Assembly: GCA_963682175.1 (NCBI GenBank)
Contig: OY821775.1
Coordinates: 9,148,501-9,212,500 of the forward strand
DNA: 64,000 bases
Source: Triglochin maritima
Taxonomy: Eukaryota > Streptophyta > Magnoliopsida > Alismatales > Juncaginaceae
Direction of reading: 5' to 3'
Both the position numbers and the translations under genes were made by a program. Below the pieces are notes generated by a model. That model saw nothing but the letters and a program-made list of their open reading frames with translations. It was not told where the DNA came from and did no database searches. Within the stretch, counting starts at the first letter, position 1, and each line of letters opens with the position of its first letter. Shown one piece after another: positions 12,385 through 23,929 of this stretch.

Positions 12385-12985
12385 ATATTTTTTTACCAAA
12401 GTGCCACTCAGAAATACTTTATTTTCCGATATGTCATCTAACTATTTCTTAGATCTCACTCAAAATTTTGGTTAACATCCTAAATATCATTATATTTTTT
12501 GATTATTGTGGATTTGCTACTTCATTATATTATTATTCCGTTAATATTGTTAGAAAATTAATATTTAATTATAATTTTTATAAATTCACTTCTGAATAAC
12601 TTAACAAACGTTTTTCTTTCTTTTCGTTCCCTTTCTTCCATCTCCGCTCTCTTTTTTCTCCCATTTCTCCTCTCTTCCTCTCTAGAGAGTAGGAGACAGA
12701 GAGGTGAGTGAGGAGAGAAAAATTTAAGGGAGGAGAGAGGAAAGTAAAGAGATGAGAGAAAAGAGAGAGTTTATAGAAAGTAAAATAATGAAGAGAAAAA
12801 ATATATTTGTTAAGTTATTAAGAGTGAAATCGTAAAAATTAATTTTTTAAAGATATTAACCGAATAATAACGGTTACTAACAAAAAAAACAGGATAGTAA
12901 ATCTATAGTTTTCAAAAAACTAGATGATATTTTGGATATTAATTATGTTTTTGAGTGACAAAATAACAAAATAACCTGATGGAAG
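12385..12985. mobile_element. Foldback MITE with long inverted arms
   Basis: The left arm (about 12385-12620) and right arm (about 12750-12985) are inverted copies of each other. Paired blocks include ATAACTTAACAAA with TTTGTTAAGTTATT, and GTTAACATCC...AAATATCA with its inverse near 12930. The loop is a purine/pyrimidine mirror tract (TCCTCTCTTCCTCTCT then GAGAGAAAAA). The exact ends and the duplication are not resolved. It lies just upstream of the DUF641 gene. Confidence 0.6.
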
Positions 12986-13099
12986 AAATAGTGTTTCCGT
13001 TTTTAAAAGCCACCTCAACTTGTGGTACATCCACCGTCCATTTCAGATCAGACGGATCTAAGAAGGAGACAGACGCCCCGTGCATTCCCATTTTCCTCT

Positions 13100-14141
13100 G
13101 CTTCATACCCAACCCCAGTACCAGTAGTGTGGGTGTGGAGAAGCCAGAGATCGAGGGCTAAACTGAAACCCTAAGGTTGATTTGTTTCTCCACTCTTTCC
13201 GCATATATTTTTTGTTTTTGTTTCGCTAACTTGCAGGTGAAGATCTACTACTGTGGAAAACCCTAGTTTTCCCTTTTGTTTTTAACGTATCGTAGTGTTG
13301 CTCTTACTGTTTTTTTTTCCTTCTTCTTTTAATGTTGAGATTATGAATTTGATCTTCTTTTGTTAGAGTCCTTTTTTTTTGGCTTGTGATATTTATTGTT
13401 CTTCTCTGCAACTTTGCTATTGCTCTGTTGGGAAACAGTAGAGTGTCTGTAATATTCCTACATTTCTAGATTTGCCTAAAAATGAGACCATATTTTTTTT
13501 TATCGTTGCCACACTTGTTCTGTGATGGATTGATTATGACACATGGTTGATAGAGTTTATCAGCTTATCTTCGTAGAATGTTTGTTGTAAATCACTTGTG
13601 TGTCTGGAACTGGCTTAATAGAGGCTGTTTTAACTTAATGTGGCGTAGATTTTTCTTTTATCCAACATCCGAGTCTATTATTTGCAAGACGAAAATCCCC
13701 TATCACAGTCGCATTTAGGAAGGAATACTAAGTTCCTATGCGTGGGAGCAGAATTTGTTTTGCTTCTGTTAGCCATATAATTCAATGCTATCAATGACCA
13801 TATCACCTCTGAGAAAAAAATCCTTTACCTATAATAACCATGAACCAAATGTTAAGCACGTTGCTACCGTGAATGAGGTATCATACATGATGTAGGGTTG
13901 CCATCGATGTTATTGATGGACAATGTTTTCATTGGTTTTTAATGTGACTCATGCAACATTGAGAATTTATCTGATTCTCATCTTCCCATTATTTTTTCTT
14001 CTTCTCATTTTGGCTCATGCTATACCTTTTTATTCTTTGCTTCTCTCTGAGGGCAATCAGAGATGATTATTTCTTCAGAAAGGTGATGAAAAGAAACACA
14101 TTTGTTAGCTCTCAACTCATGTTGCTCAACTTGTCTTTTAG
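13100..14141 (+). other. Probable 5' leader and leader intron of the DUF641 gene
   Basis: GAAACCCTAAG/GTTGATTT near 13174 could be a donor. TTGTCTTTTAG before 14142 is a good acceptor preceded by a T-rich stretch. There is no coding sequence between them. This is inferred from splice-like signals only. Confidence 0.4.
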
Positions 14142-14217
14142 GTAATGCTGGATAATATTGGCAACTTGCAAATATTTTGTTGCACCCTCTGTTAACCATC
14201 ATCTTAGAGGGGCAGCA

Positions 14218-15468
14218 ATGCAACCTGCAGGAAACAAAGACCAAAATCGTGAAAACAGCAATCAGAAGGTCCATCCACAACCTACAGAAGAAAACATGAA
14301 AGATGGACAAGCTTCAATGGAATCCCTGGTATCCAAGGTCTTCAAGAACATTTCCTCCTTAAAAGCTGCGTATATCCAGATCCAGGGTGCTCATACTCCT
14401 TATGATGCAGACAAGATCCAAGCAGCCGATAAAGTTGTTGTTGAAGAGCTCGTGAAGCTTTCGGAACTTAAGCATTCCTACAGGGACAAATACCCCATGC
14501 CATTGCCGACATCACCTCAAGATGCTCGTTTGGCTCTTGAAATTCAAGACCAGCAGAATTTGTTGAAAACTTACGAGGTTATGGTGAAAAAGTTCCAATT
14601 GCAGATTCAGAATACGGATTCTGAAATCCTGCACTTGCAGCAGCAAATCCAGGATTCACGTCAGAAGAAGATGAAGCTTGAAAAGAAACTTAGGCAAAGA
14701 GATATGCTTTCTAAAGTGTCAGATAAAGCCAAAGACAGCTCAGTCTCTGTAGAATTAACTCCTAGCTTGTTTTCGTCTGCTGTTGATGAAGCTCAGAAAG
14801 CTGTTAGTGAATTTTCGAAAGCCCTTATTAACATGATGAAGTCTGCTGGATGGGATCTTGGTGCTGCAGCAAATTCAATAGAACCATCTGTTTCTTACTC
14901 CAAAAAGACCCACATGAAATATGCATTTACATCACACATCTGCAAAAGAATTTTTGGTGGATTTCAGGAAGAGAATTTCTTAATTGACCCAAGCTCCCAA
15001 ACAATCTTCAACAACAATTTCTTCCATCAGTTTGTCACAATCAGATCAATGGATCCTCTAGAGATGTTGAGCAAGGATCCGGATTCAGAATTCGGAAAAT
15101 TTTGCAGATGCAAGTATCTCCTGATCATGCATTCGAAGATGGAAAGCTTGCTCTTTGGTAACTTGGATCAGAGGAACTATGTGGCAAATGGTGGTCATCC
15201 AAGAACACCTTTCTATTTGTCTTTCCTGAAAATGGCGAAGTCTGTGTGGCTGCTGCACAGACTGGCTTATTCTTTTGATCCAGAGGTGAAAATATTCCAG
15301 GTGAAAGTGGGCAGTGAGTTTTCAGAGCTATACATGCAAAGCATAGCAAAAGACATGGTTTTCCATGAAGGCAACAACAAGCCGAAGGTTGGGCTCATGG
15401 TCATGCCAGGTTTCATGATCGGATCCAGTGTCATACAAAGCCAGGTTTATCTTTCAGGTCACATGTGA
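14218..15468 (+). CDS. DUF641 protein, GIL1-like
   Basis: The product of 416 residues is in one uninterrupted coding exon. The family (DUF641, including Arabidopsis GRAVITROPIC IN THE LIGHT 1) is plant-specific; GIL1 acts in light-dependent loss of shoot gravitropism, but the biochemical role is unknown. Visible parts: an N-terminal DUF641 block (SLVSKVFKNISSLKAAYIQ, then YDADKIQAADKVVVEELVKL), a long coiled coil (roughly residues 115-180, Gln/Lys-rich), and the C-terminal domain with FSKALINMMKSAGWDL, FGKFCRCKYL, RTPFYLSFLKMAKSVWLLHR, ending in MVMPGFMIGSSVIQSQVYL. The first ATG that keeps the domain is at 14218; the frame is open upstream to 14158 without an ATG. A 5' leader near 13100-13170 and an intron ending TCTTTTAG at about 14141 are likely, as this family often has a leader intron. 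It could be another DUF641 paralogue rather than the GIL1 orthologue. Confidence 0.85.
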   Translation: MQPAGNKDQNRENSNQKVHPQPTEENMKDGQASMESLVSKVFKNISSLKAAYIQIQGAHTPYDADKIQAADKVVVEELVKLSELKHSYRDKYPMPLPTSPQDARLALEIQDQQNLLKTYEVMVKKFQLQIQNTDSEILHLQQQIQDSRQKKMKLEKKLRQRDMLSKVSDKAKDSSVSVELTPSLFSSAVDEAQKAVSEFSKALINMMKSAGWDLGAAANSIEPSVSYSKKTHMKYAFTSHICKRIFGGFQEENFLIDPSSQTIFNNNFFHQFVTIRSMDPLEMLSKDPDSEFGKFCRCKYLLIMHSKMESLLFGNLDQRNYVANGGHPRTPFYLSFLKMAKSVWLLHRLAYSFDPEVKIFQVKVGSEFSELYMQSIAKDMVFHEGNNKPKVGLMVMPGFMIGSSVIQSQVYLSGHM

Positions 15469-15479
15469 CACTGAATGCT

Positions 15480-16800
15480 AAGATTAAATTTCTGCTAGCC
15501 AATTGAGCTTCAAACACTATTTATTGTTTTGCTGCTTCACCTTCCTAGCTCGAACTTTTGGCAAAGATCTTTCAGAAAATGTTAGTGATAACCAGTGACA
15601 CCGAAAAATATGAACTGGGTTTTACTTCGGGTAATTGGAATTGTAGTTTTTATTCTTTTTATTTCATAGCATCGATGCCCTTATAATGCTTATTTTAAAT
15701 GGAAGTTGTATAAGCTCCTGTTTCCTGTAGATATAGACTGAAAAACTAATGCTTACACTTCAATGTAATCTCCAAGATGTTTGTGTCAATGGTTGAATTA
15801 GATTTCTATTTGTACCGCTCGCCAAAAATATTTGAATTATTGTTGTTCCATCTATTTTTTGTTATTGGTTAGAACTTAGAAGTGACTCTTTTCTCTTACA
15901 TGATTACATGGATATGCAGTAAATGTTTTTACTCGTCCTGTAGTTTACATCCAACACTGCAATATCTCTTATGCTTATATATCATTAAGAAGTCTTAAAC
16001 TTTCTGAGGTACTTCGCTGATTTCTTGGATAAGAGATTCACCTGGTAAATAAGATCTTGCATATGCTGAACCACATAATTAGCCCTTGTCCTTGGATTTA
16101 TCTATTGTTGTCTTTCGTTTTGATTTTTGGTAAGTAATTTAGCAAACAATAAACGAGGCCAATGACTTGTTCCGAATGGATGTTTTAAGGTATTTGTAGA
16201 CTTTCACAGCCACGGTTGAGGGATTAACTTGTAATTAGCCTCAATTTTATTGCATTGTTAGTTCTACACTTCTACGAGTAAATGTTTGATACGAAAAATT
16301 GTATTTTTTATTTTATGCTAGGACGTGTCAATGTTATCCTAAATTGTAGGGTTTTATTTTTCAACTATTAATTAATGTAGCCACGGATATTGGTATGATG
16401 ATGGAATGCGAACCCCTGTGTACTCTTATCCAGTTGGTACTCAGACTAACTCGACTACAAAGTAGGTGTAATCCCATCGTTATTTTGTAGTTCTGAATCC
16501 ACAATGTAAAAAGCTGATTCAAAAGGAAGATCTGGCAACCGACGAACCATGAAACGCATGTTATCTCTAAATCTGTCGCTTTTACGAAATCATATTTCTT
16601 TGTCGGTCCCTTTTCTAATCCCATGCGAGCATAGAGTGGATTTCTTTCTTTTCTTGCCGCTGTGGCATGCCAGTTGACAAAATAAAATGATGAATATTCT
16701 CATGCAAAACTAGCTATTCATTAACTCCGTCCCTCACCGCCTTTCCATATTTATCGGCGTTATGCAAAGTGTAACATTTGTTGGACCGACTGATAATTAA
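15480..16800. other. 3' flank and AT-rich spacer
   Basis: Begins with the probable 3' untranslated region of the DUF641 gene. No other gene or bounded repeat was recognised. Confidence 0.5.
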
Positions 16801-16818
16801 CGGGGAGATTGAGATTTA

Positions 16819-17326
16819 GAGCATGTTAAACGGTGTCCGGGCTACCTGGCGTGTCCTGCTATTTCTTTTTTGTCACGTCAGTTTCTTTTTCTGTCACATC
16901 AACTTATCTCTCTGCTACGTAAGCTCATTTAACTTACCCAAAAATTCTCTTAATCATGCATAGAAACATCCCAAACACAATACATTCTCTCCCCTCCACG
17001 TCATTTGAAGATCAATCTTAAGTAAAATAAAAAAATTCACAAAATATTCTACAAAATCAAAACAAATAAAAAGCATATTTTCATTAAAAAATTGATAAAA
17101 TTATTTAAAACGAATTTAAAATGAATTTTATCAAACATTTAACAAAAACAAAAAAATTCAATGAATACGGGAGGGACACGTGCCCCCACCCAACCTACGT
17201 ATACGTTCCGTCCGAGTGAGGGATCGCAACGCCCACCCCCGATCCGACGCTCGGGCGGGGGACGTGGCAGACATGGAGGGCACCTGCTTGGTCGGGCGGG
17301 AGACGCATCTACCGTTAATTGGGCTC
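16819..17326. mobile_element. PIF/Harbinger-type (Tourist-like) MITE
   Basis: The 508-bp element has inverted ends GAGCATGTTAAACGGTG and, on the other strand, GAGCCCAATTAACGGTAG, flanked on both sides by TTA (16816-16818 and 17327-17329), the typical PIF/Harbinger target. The end sequence resembles that of the larger Harbinger element at 26555 (GAGCACCCTTAACGGG), so it may be a deletion derivative mobilised by such an element. It has no coding potential. Confidence 0.7.
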
Positions 17327-17329
17327 TTA

Positions 17330-18240
17330 TTAGTAACTTGAATAAATGGGAATTACTAAACATCGCTCATTCTTACTTAAATCGTCCGTCTCAATTACTA
17401 TCTTGTCATTCACAATCCATTTAATACTAATTTCGTCCCGTCTCTTAAACTAATGTTTTTGTCTTAGTATTGATCTCCAGTACCAAAATCACAAAAATGT
17501 CTAACAAGACGCCTGAATCCGGTGAAGTAAGTCAAATCAAGAAAAAATTTAAGAGGACCGTCTGATTAGGACGCCTCCCCCAAGTTGGTAATTGAGACAA
17601 ACGATTTAAGTAAAAAATGGACGATGTTTAGCGGTTCAGGAAACAATCGATCCCTTGTTCGCGTGGTGCTAATTTTGGTCATTGGTTGCGTCATAAACTT
17701 GAAATTTAGTGGGCGACTTAGGATCCGTTTGTATGCGATTTGGCACCCAGCTTCTCAAGCTTCTGCTGCTTGACTTGCTGCTTAATTCGAGAGTCGAGGC
17801 GGAAAATACATGTAATTACCGTGGTCTAATGACAAGGGCCGACGACGGAAGCTCGGGACGGAGCCGTATGATTTACTGGGATTGAATTCCCAAGGTGACT
17901 TCCTTCGCTGCTGATTGATTCTAGCACATCCACGTACATCTGCTGTGGGAATGCAAAATTCCTATACGAAGTACCTATTTTTAAACTTATATTGGCACAT
18001 AACATATTCATATTTGATGCAACCAATGACGGTGAGGTGACGTGAATATGGATATGTGTATTACCATATTCATATTTGATTTACATATATAAATACGGAT
18101 TCATAGATATAACTCATACTTCAAATTCAAATTGTCCAATTCTAGTAGTGCCTATAATCCAAACCTATTGCTATGTGTTTATCTACAATGTCGATGTAAT
18201 AATTCAACAATCATTCTCAATATATGATTAGCTATCCGCT
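17330..18240. other. Intergenic spacer
   Basis: No gene recognised. Short reading frames here lack family features. Confidence 0.45.
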
Positions 18241-18250
18241 TCACAAAACC

Positions 18251-19245
18251 ATCACTAATCATGACCCGGACGACCTGGTCATGGGCGTTCTCTCTCTTCC
18301 ACGTCAGTTTTTTCTCTCCCTAACTTAATTTCTTCTCTTTCCTACTCTACTCACATTTTAACCACAACCTATCTCTCTCATCCACATCAAAAAAATATTA
18401 TAAAACGTATTTTCAAAAAAAAGATTCAAACAAAATTTGAAAAAAACCAAAAAACCAAAAAAACAATAAACAATTCAACGACCCGGGTGTTGATGACCAG
18501 GTCGTGGGGGAAACGAGCGGTAGGGGTGAGCAAAATCGGATATCCGAATTTTCGGATACCCGAAATCCAGATATCCAGTTTTCCGGATAACCAAAATATC
18601 ATTCCGGATCCGATCCAGGTTAAACTGGATATTTGGATTTCGGGTATCCGAAAATTCGGATATCTGATTTCCAGACATCTGGTTATTGTTCTCATAAATT
18701 TTCACACATTCTCTAAGCTTTTCAATTCAAATTCCAGTCCAAAATAATAATTACTATATCAATAATTATGCAGGGATAAAGAAATCATAATCACCAAAAC
18801 ATTCACAAAATTGATTCTCCACCGTAAACACGAAAAAATCAAATGATTCGTAACAAATAAAAATCACATAGTCAATTTGGAATTCAAGAGCCTAATACAA
18901 AGTCAATGTTCTTATACTGTTCTTATAGTAATGCCGGAGTTGGAGAGGAAGGGGACGATAGACTGGAGAGGTTAGGGTTCGGTCAGATGAAGAGGATTCG
19001 TGGGAATCCGGTTATTCGGATTTGACAAGCATTCATAATTCGGATTCAGATATCCGAATTCTCCAAAGGTTTGATACGAATTCGATCCGAAAAGGAGGGT
19101 AGAAAATCGGATCGGATACCTGATCCGAACTATTAGGGTCGGATATGCGAATTTTTGGATGTAATAAATCGGATACCGGATCGGAAAACCGGATATCCGG
19201 ATTTTTGGATTTTTTTGCTCACCCCGGGCGACCAGTAGTGATTCC
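18251..19245. mobile_element. MITE hosting a second MITE
   Basis: The left end (ATCACTAATCATGACC) and, inverted, the right end (ATCACTACTGGTCGCC) are related. The left inner part (GACGACCTGGTCATGGGC) pairs with GATGACCAGGTCGTGGG at 18493-18510. The copy is split by the element at 18521-19227. The subterminal words TCTCTCTTCCACGTCAG resemble those inside the Harbinger element's right end. Ends are approximate. Confidence 0.45.
18521..19227. mobile_element. hAT-like MITE rich in GGATATCC palindromes
   Basis: Inverted ends TAGGGGTGAGCAAAA and CCGGGGTGAGCAAAA fit hAT-type MITEs. The flanking octamers ACGAGCGG and GCGACCAG agree at only five of eight bases, so the duplication is weak or decayed. 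The interior consists of many inverted and direct copies of ATCCGAAT, GGATATCC and TTCGGATA, which fold extensively. Confidence 0.55.
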
Positions 19246-19249
19246 CTAA

Positions 19250-19845
19250 TATCTGCTCCCCCGTTAGTGATACCCAAATATCTGCGGTTTTCAACTTCCA
19301 AAACAAAAAATGATGTCTCAAAGCAACCCAACAATACTCAATTCAGACGTCAGAATGCTTTCTGAGCTATGTACAGTGTACACAAAGCAGCTTTGAAAGA
19401 CAATTTTGTAACATTTCGGTGGTGACAGATAATGAGTTTTCAGGGTGGTTTGTTGTCGATGCTCAAGTTAATTCGAAATGGATGTTGAGGCTTAATCAAT
19501 TTTCATGAAGATTTTATAAGTTTGAAACGATTTATATTGATAATTTTGAGAGCTCAAAAATCAAAATGATGCCACACCACAATAATGATCTAGTCTAGTA
19601 GTCTACTTTATAAGGGTAAACTGGTAAAGATAATAAGAACCCATTTGAACTAACCATATCATAACACTTACGATTGTAAATAGAATACATATAACCTTTT
19701 ATATTAGTAAAAAATGAGTACTCAGACGAAGTTTAGTAAGATGATTTTATCGCTGGAAAACAAAACATATCTCAAATCTATTTTTCAAGTGCTTATAATA
19801 CAAGTAGTGACATTTTTCTGGTCCTATTTAACATAGGAAAATGAT
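19250..19845. other. Intergenic spacer
   Basis: AT-rich, no gene or bounded repeat seen. Confidence 0.45.
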
Positions 19846-20039
19846 TTATGAACGCTACGCGTCACGGACGCGCTATACGTGGACATCCATGTCAACCCTT
19901 ACGTGGTCAAAGCAAGGATGTTTTTCTTTTTTTTGTTTTTTCTTCCTGATGTCCACTCAAATCACATTAAATGCGTTTCAACTCAGCATGTTCTCTCTCT
20001 CCACGCAAATACAAATATGATGACACTATTTCTTTCTTC

Positions 20040-20540
20040 TTCATTCTTTCTCTCCGGAATAAATCACAATTTCCAGCAAGATATTATTTCGAAGAAGCGT
20101 CTGATGCCGACTCTCAGGGTTCTTCACAACGTAAACAACGTGAATGGGACGGTCGATGACACTATTTCTTTCTTCTTCGTTCTTTTTCGTGTAACAGTGC
20201 AGCAAAGATGTTGTGGTGCCCTGTTGGAGTGTCCGTAACAGAAAAAGAATGAAGAGGAAAGAAAGAGTGTCATCAACCGTCCCATTAACGCTGCTTACGT
20301 TGTGAAGAACCCTAGGAGTCGGTCAGACGCTTCTTCGAAATAATATCTTGCTCGAAATGATGATTTATTCCGGAGAGAGGTACAACGCTCCGTGGTGAAG
20401 ACTTACGTCTGTTCGGTTTATGTTGTACCTCTCTCCGTAATAAATCACCATTTCGAGCAAGATATTACGTCGAAGAAGCGTCTGATGCCGACTCCCAGGG
20501 TTCTTCACAACGTAAGCAGCGTGAATGGGTCGGTTACATC
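20040..20540. repeat. Three-copy inverted/direct repeat
   Basis: A block with GAAGAAGCGTCTGATGCCGA and GGGTTCTTCACAACGTAA occurs at about 20089-20160 (plus), 20268-20345 (minus) and 20472-20535 (plus). Copies 1/2 and 2/3 can form two alternative hairpins. Flanking TTTCTTTCTTCTTC and TACCTCTCTCCG parts are also inverted, so the arms exceed 100 bp. Confidence 0.75.
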
Positions 20541-20654
20541 GTTGCTTCACGAAGTTGCACCAACAAGAGAAGAGAAAGTTCAAGATGAAGGTTACATCGT
20601 TGCTTCTCGAAGTCGCACTAAAACCCGGGGATCCTGATTTCTCTGATTGGGACA

Positions 20655-21021
20655 TGAATATGTTGTGTGTCTGTTCGGTTTAAGTTGTGTGTCTGTTCGG
20701 AATATGTTGTGAGTCTGTTCGGAATAAGTTGTGTGTCAGTTCGGTTTAAGTTGTATGTCTGTTCGGTTTAAGTTGTGTGTCTGTTCGGTTTAAGTTGTGT
20801 GTCTGTTCGGTTTAAGTTGTAAGTTGTGTCTCTGTTCGGTTTAAGTTGTGTGTATGTTCGGAATATGTTGTGTGTATGTTCGGAATAAGTTGTGTGTCTG
20901 TTCCGATTAAGTTTTCTATCTGTTCGGAATATGTTGTGTGTCTGTTCGGAATATGTTGTGGGTCTGTTCGGAATAAGTTGTGTGTCTGTTCGGATTAAGT
21001 TGTCTGTCTGTTCGGAATAAG
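20655..21021. repeat. 22-bp minisatellite, left part
   Basis: About sixteen copies of a 22-bp unit like TGTTCGGAATAAGTTGTGTG, with variants TTCGGTTTAAG and TTCGGAATATG. The array stops at 21021 where the solo LTR begins and resumes at 23144. Confidence 0.9.
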
Positions 21022-22206
21022 TGAAGGGAATGTGTTCTAAAAGTTTTACTTTTAAATGTTAATTATTATGAATTGAATGAGAAATCATTTTGTTCCTTGT
21101 TTATGTTATTCGTCTTTTAGAAGTGTTAAGGAAGAGGCTCTTGGTCCTTAACCGTAGAGCTCTAAAAGATATTGGTTTACATAAAACAAAAGATATTCGC
21201 AATCATGGTAATTAACATGGGACATTAATTACCGAGTTAAGATTGTCGTGTTGGTCATAGATCATTGTAGCTCTACAAGTGAGTGACGACACGGGTATGC
21301 AAAAGAGGAAAATATTACTTTTGTATACTGAATAGACCTAATAAGTAAAATATTATAGAAATGTCTTTCTGTGTCATTAATATTTTACTGTGTCTTTGGT
21401 CCTTTGATATGAGACTTATATCTGATCACTTAAGGAATACTTAATTAGATTAGTGTCTTGAACTATCGATCAGTGTAGTGTAAAGGCATCGGTTGGTTAA
21501 GTATAACTTTCGTTGGAGAAGATAGTTAGTCAAAAGATTATCATTGCCCATCTTAATTGAGTGATGATATTAGTGGGCCCCTTGATAAAGCAAAGTTATA
21601 ATGTGCACAATGTGATTTGAGTTAAGTCACATATTTATAACTAGCTTAAAGAGATCAAGAAATGAATACTAATACAAAGATGACACAACACTACTTTGTG
21701 TGTATTCTTAATATCATGAGGCAAGGGACGGACACAAGTGGTGCACTCCATCACTAAATGGATCGGGTTTTGGTTCGAGTGGAATTAAGACATCTAACTA
21801 ATTGAGAGCTATAATGTGTAGCTAGATACCGCTTATAGCTTGTGATATTAAGCTCTTAATATCACTGCCAACTTAGTTTAGATCCTCCCATAGGTCACAC
21901 CGCAAAAACCGTGAAACAAGAAGCTTGATTTTTGGTTCATATGATGTGTCGGGTTTCTCATAGAAAATATGACACATGTGGTGAACAAGAAAAATCAATT
22001 ATGTTGTATATAAACATAATTAGAGTCATGATAAATTCATATTAGATGCATATATTATGGGGTACAATAATTTATTGTTGCATGAGATAATACATTGCAT
22101 AAGTTGTGAATTTGCTAAAACCCCCTTAAGTTCAAATTTTGTTGGAAATAAATCCAAAATTTGAAATAGGCAAAATCGGGTAGAAGTTCGGTAATCCGTT
22201 GAGGTT

Positions 22207-22514
22207 CGGTCGACCGAAGGATCTATGGATCGGTCAACCGAACGTGGAACGGATAATCGTAATTGATTGACCGAACTTGACCAAAGTGCCTGGAGCTTTG
22301 GTACGGTGTACCGAACCAGAAACGGTCGACCGAACAATGTCAAGTTCCGATATTTTCGGTTAACCGAATAGCACTCGGTCTTAGACGTGAATGAGTCCGA
22401 TCGGTTAAGGAGAATTTTTCCCCTTAAGATTCGGTCATCCGTCACGTACTTGGTTAAACGATCGTGACAAATTCGGTTAACCGAGTGGGACTCGGTAAAC
22501 CGAACAGCGGTCGA
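22207..22514. repeat. CGGTnnACCG palindrome array 3
   Basis: Exact CGGTCGACCG occurs twice, together with the related palindromes CGGTTAACCG (twice) and several CGGTnnACCG variants, all in U3 of solo LTR copy 1, about 170-480 bp upstream of its TATA box. Confidence 0.8.
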
Positions 22515-22683
22515 TTTTCTGCCTTTGATTATTAAGAGATTAATTTGATCGATGGTTGGATTAGCTCCAAATCTGGTCAAACGTTTTGTGGGTGCATATA
22601 ATGCATTATGGAATTAGTTTGTGAGAGAAATTGTCATAAAACCGTGGCTAAAGAATAGCCATGATTAAGAGTAAGATTGGAAC

Positions 22684-22694
22684 CTATAAATAGG
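22684..22694 (+). promoter_or_regulatory. LTR TATA box
   Basis: CTATAAATAGG on the plus strand is followed about 30 bp on by the probable transcript start of the LTR. It fixes the orientation of solo LTR copy 1. Confidence 0.65.
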
Positions 22695-23143
22695 TCCTTA
22701 TTCTCCCTAATTGTGACACACAACTCAGAAATTATTTTCTCTCCTAATTCACTACTAAAACCCACGAAAATTCTCTTAGTTTTCTAAGTCTTTGGAAAGA
22801 GAAATCTCAGAGGCTAAGGAAGGGGTTTGTAGCTAGATTCTAAGCTTGTTTGGAGATTGATTGGCTAGCTCCTTTCTCTCCAACCTTGTTTAGGGTTTCA
22901 GTGAACACTCGGAGGCATCCGGCGCGGCGAGAAGCATCCCTAACGTCTCCGAATCTTCAAGAAGTTTTTGAGAACTTCTAGGTATGAATTTCGGAGCCCT
23001 TGTTTGTTTTAATAGAGTTTTGAAACTAGATGTTAAAACAAACCGATGCATGCATGAAATAAATCAAAGAAAATTGTAATTGATCCTTATTATACATAAA
23101 AATTTCGAAAATATATATGTATAATTAAACATGAAATCCAACA

Positions 23144-23575
23144 ATAAGTTGTGTGTCTGTTCGGATTAAGTTGTCTGTCTGTTCGGAATATGTTGTGTGT
23201 CTGTTCGGAATATATTGTGACTCTGTTCGGAATAAGTTGTGTGCATGTTCGGATTAAGTTGTCTGTCTTTTCGGAATATGTTGTGCGTCTGTTCGGAATA
23301 AGTTGTGTGTCTGTTCGGAATAAGGTGTGTGTCTGTTCGGATTAAGTTCTGTGTCTGTTCGGTTTAAGTTGTGTTTTTGTTCGGAATAAGAGGAAAGTTT
23401 GGTGTCCGGAATAAGTGTATTTTCTGTCCGGAATAAGTGTATTTTTGTCTGGAATAAGTGTATTTTTGTCTGGAATAAGTGTATTTTCTGTCCGCAATAA
23501 AATAAGTGTTTTTTCTTTCCGGAATAAGTGTATTTTTGTCCGGAATAAGTGTATTTTCTGTCCGGAATAAGTATG
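23144..23575. repeat. 22-bp minisatellite, right part with variant unit
   Basis: Continues the array interrupted at 21021. The first half keeps TGTTCGGAATAAGTTGTGTG; from about 23400 the unit shifts to GTCCGGAATAAGTGTATTTT, also 22 bp. GGAATAAG is the constant core. The long Tyr/Lys/Leu repeats read from the minus strand here are translations of the repeat, not a gene. Confidence 0.9.
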
Positions 23576-23929
23576 AATTTCAACATAAACTGGACAACCA
23601 TTCTACATAAACAGGACAACTTTCTACATAAACAGGACAAAGTTTCAGTTCCATTTCTGAACAAACCTTAATAATAAAAAATATTATGATAAGTGTGGGA
23701 TCTGCACGAATAAATGGTCTGCACGCTGTCCTAGGGTCTGCACACTGTCTTATCTGTATATTGGGAAAGGAATCGTTCAACTTAAAGAACCGGCATTTTT
23801 TAAAAAGACAAAAACGCGCGAAGAGAAATTTCGCTGACTGGACGCTGACTCAAAGGAAATACCTGAGTTGTACAGATCCACGTAAGGCACGTCCGTGACG
23901 CGCGCGTCCGTGTATAACGACCCGATTGC

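Larger units (their letters stand above)
21022..23143 (+). mobile_element. Solo LTR, family S copy 1
   Basis: The 2122-bp LTR starts TGAAGGGAATGTG and ends ATCCAACA. It is flanked by a perfect 5-bp duplication ATAAG (21017-21021 and 23144-23148), and has no internal region, so it is a solo LTR left by LTR-LTR recombination. A plus-strand TATA box is at 22684-22694, and the CGGT(CG/TA)ACCG array lies upstream. The transcribed leader downstream contains TTTGGAAAGAGAAATCTCAG and a conserved GGCATCCGGCGCGGCGAG segment, also present in the other two copies. Confidence 0.9.
19851..23917. mobile_element. Foldback DNA element with internal minisatellite
   Basis: The two ends carry inverted GC-rich words: CGCGTCACGGACGCG near 19858 and, on the other strand, CGCGTCACGGACGTG near 23890, both followed inward by TACGTGGA. 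They stand out in an AT-rich background. No transposase was found. The interior holds a three-armed inverted/direct repeat (20040-20540) and a 22-bp minisatellite, split by the solo LTR at 21022-23143, so the element was about 1.9 kb before that insertion. The ends are compatible with a MULE or foldback family; no target duplication was identified. Confidence 0.55.

Noticed and set aside
17161..17424. 87-residue Pro/Arg/Gly-rich ORF
   Set aside because: Lies across the right end of the MITE at 16819-17326; GC-rich MITE end, not a gene.
23254..23664. 136-residue minus-strand ORF with Tyr/Ser/Gly repeats
   Set aside because: Translation of the 22-bp minisatellite, whose unit is not a multiple of three, so the repeats change frame.
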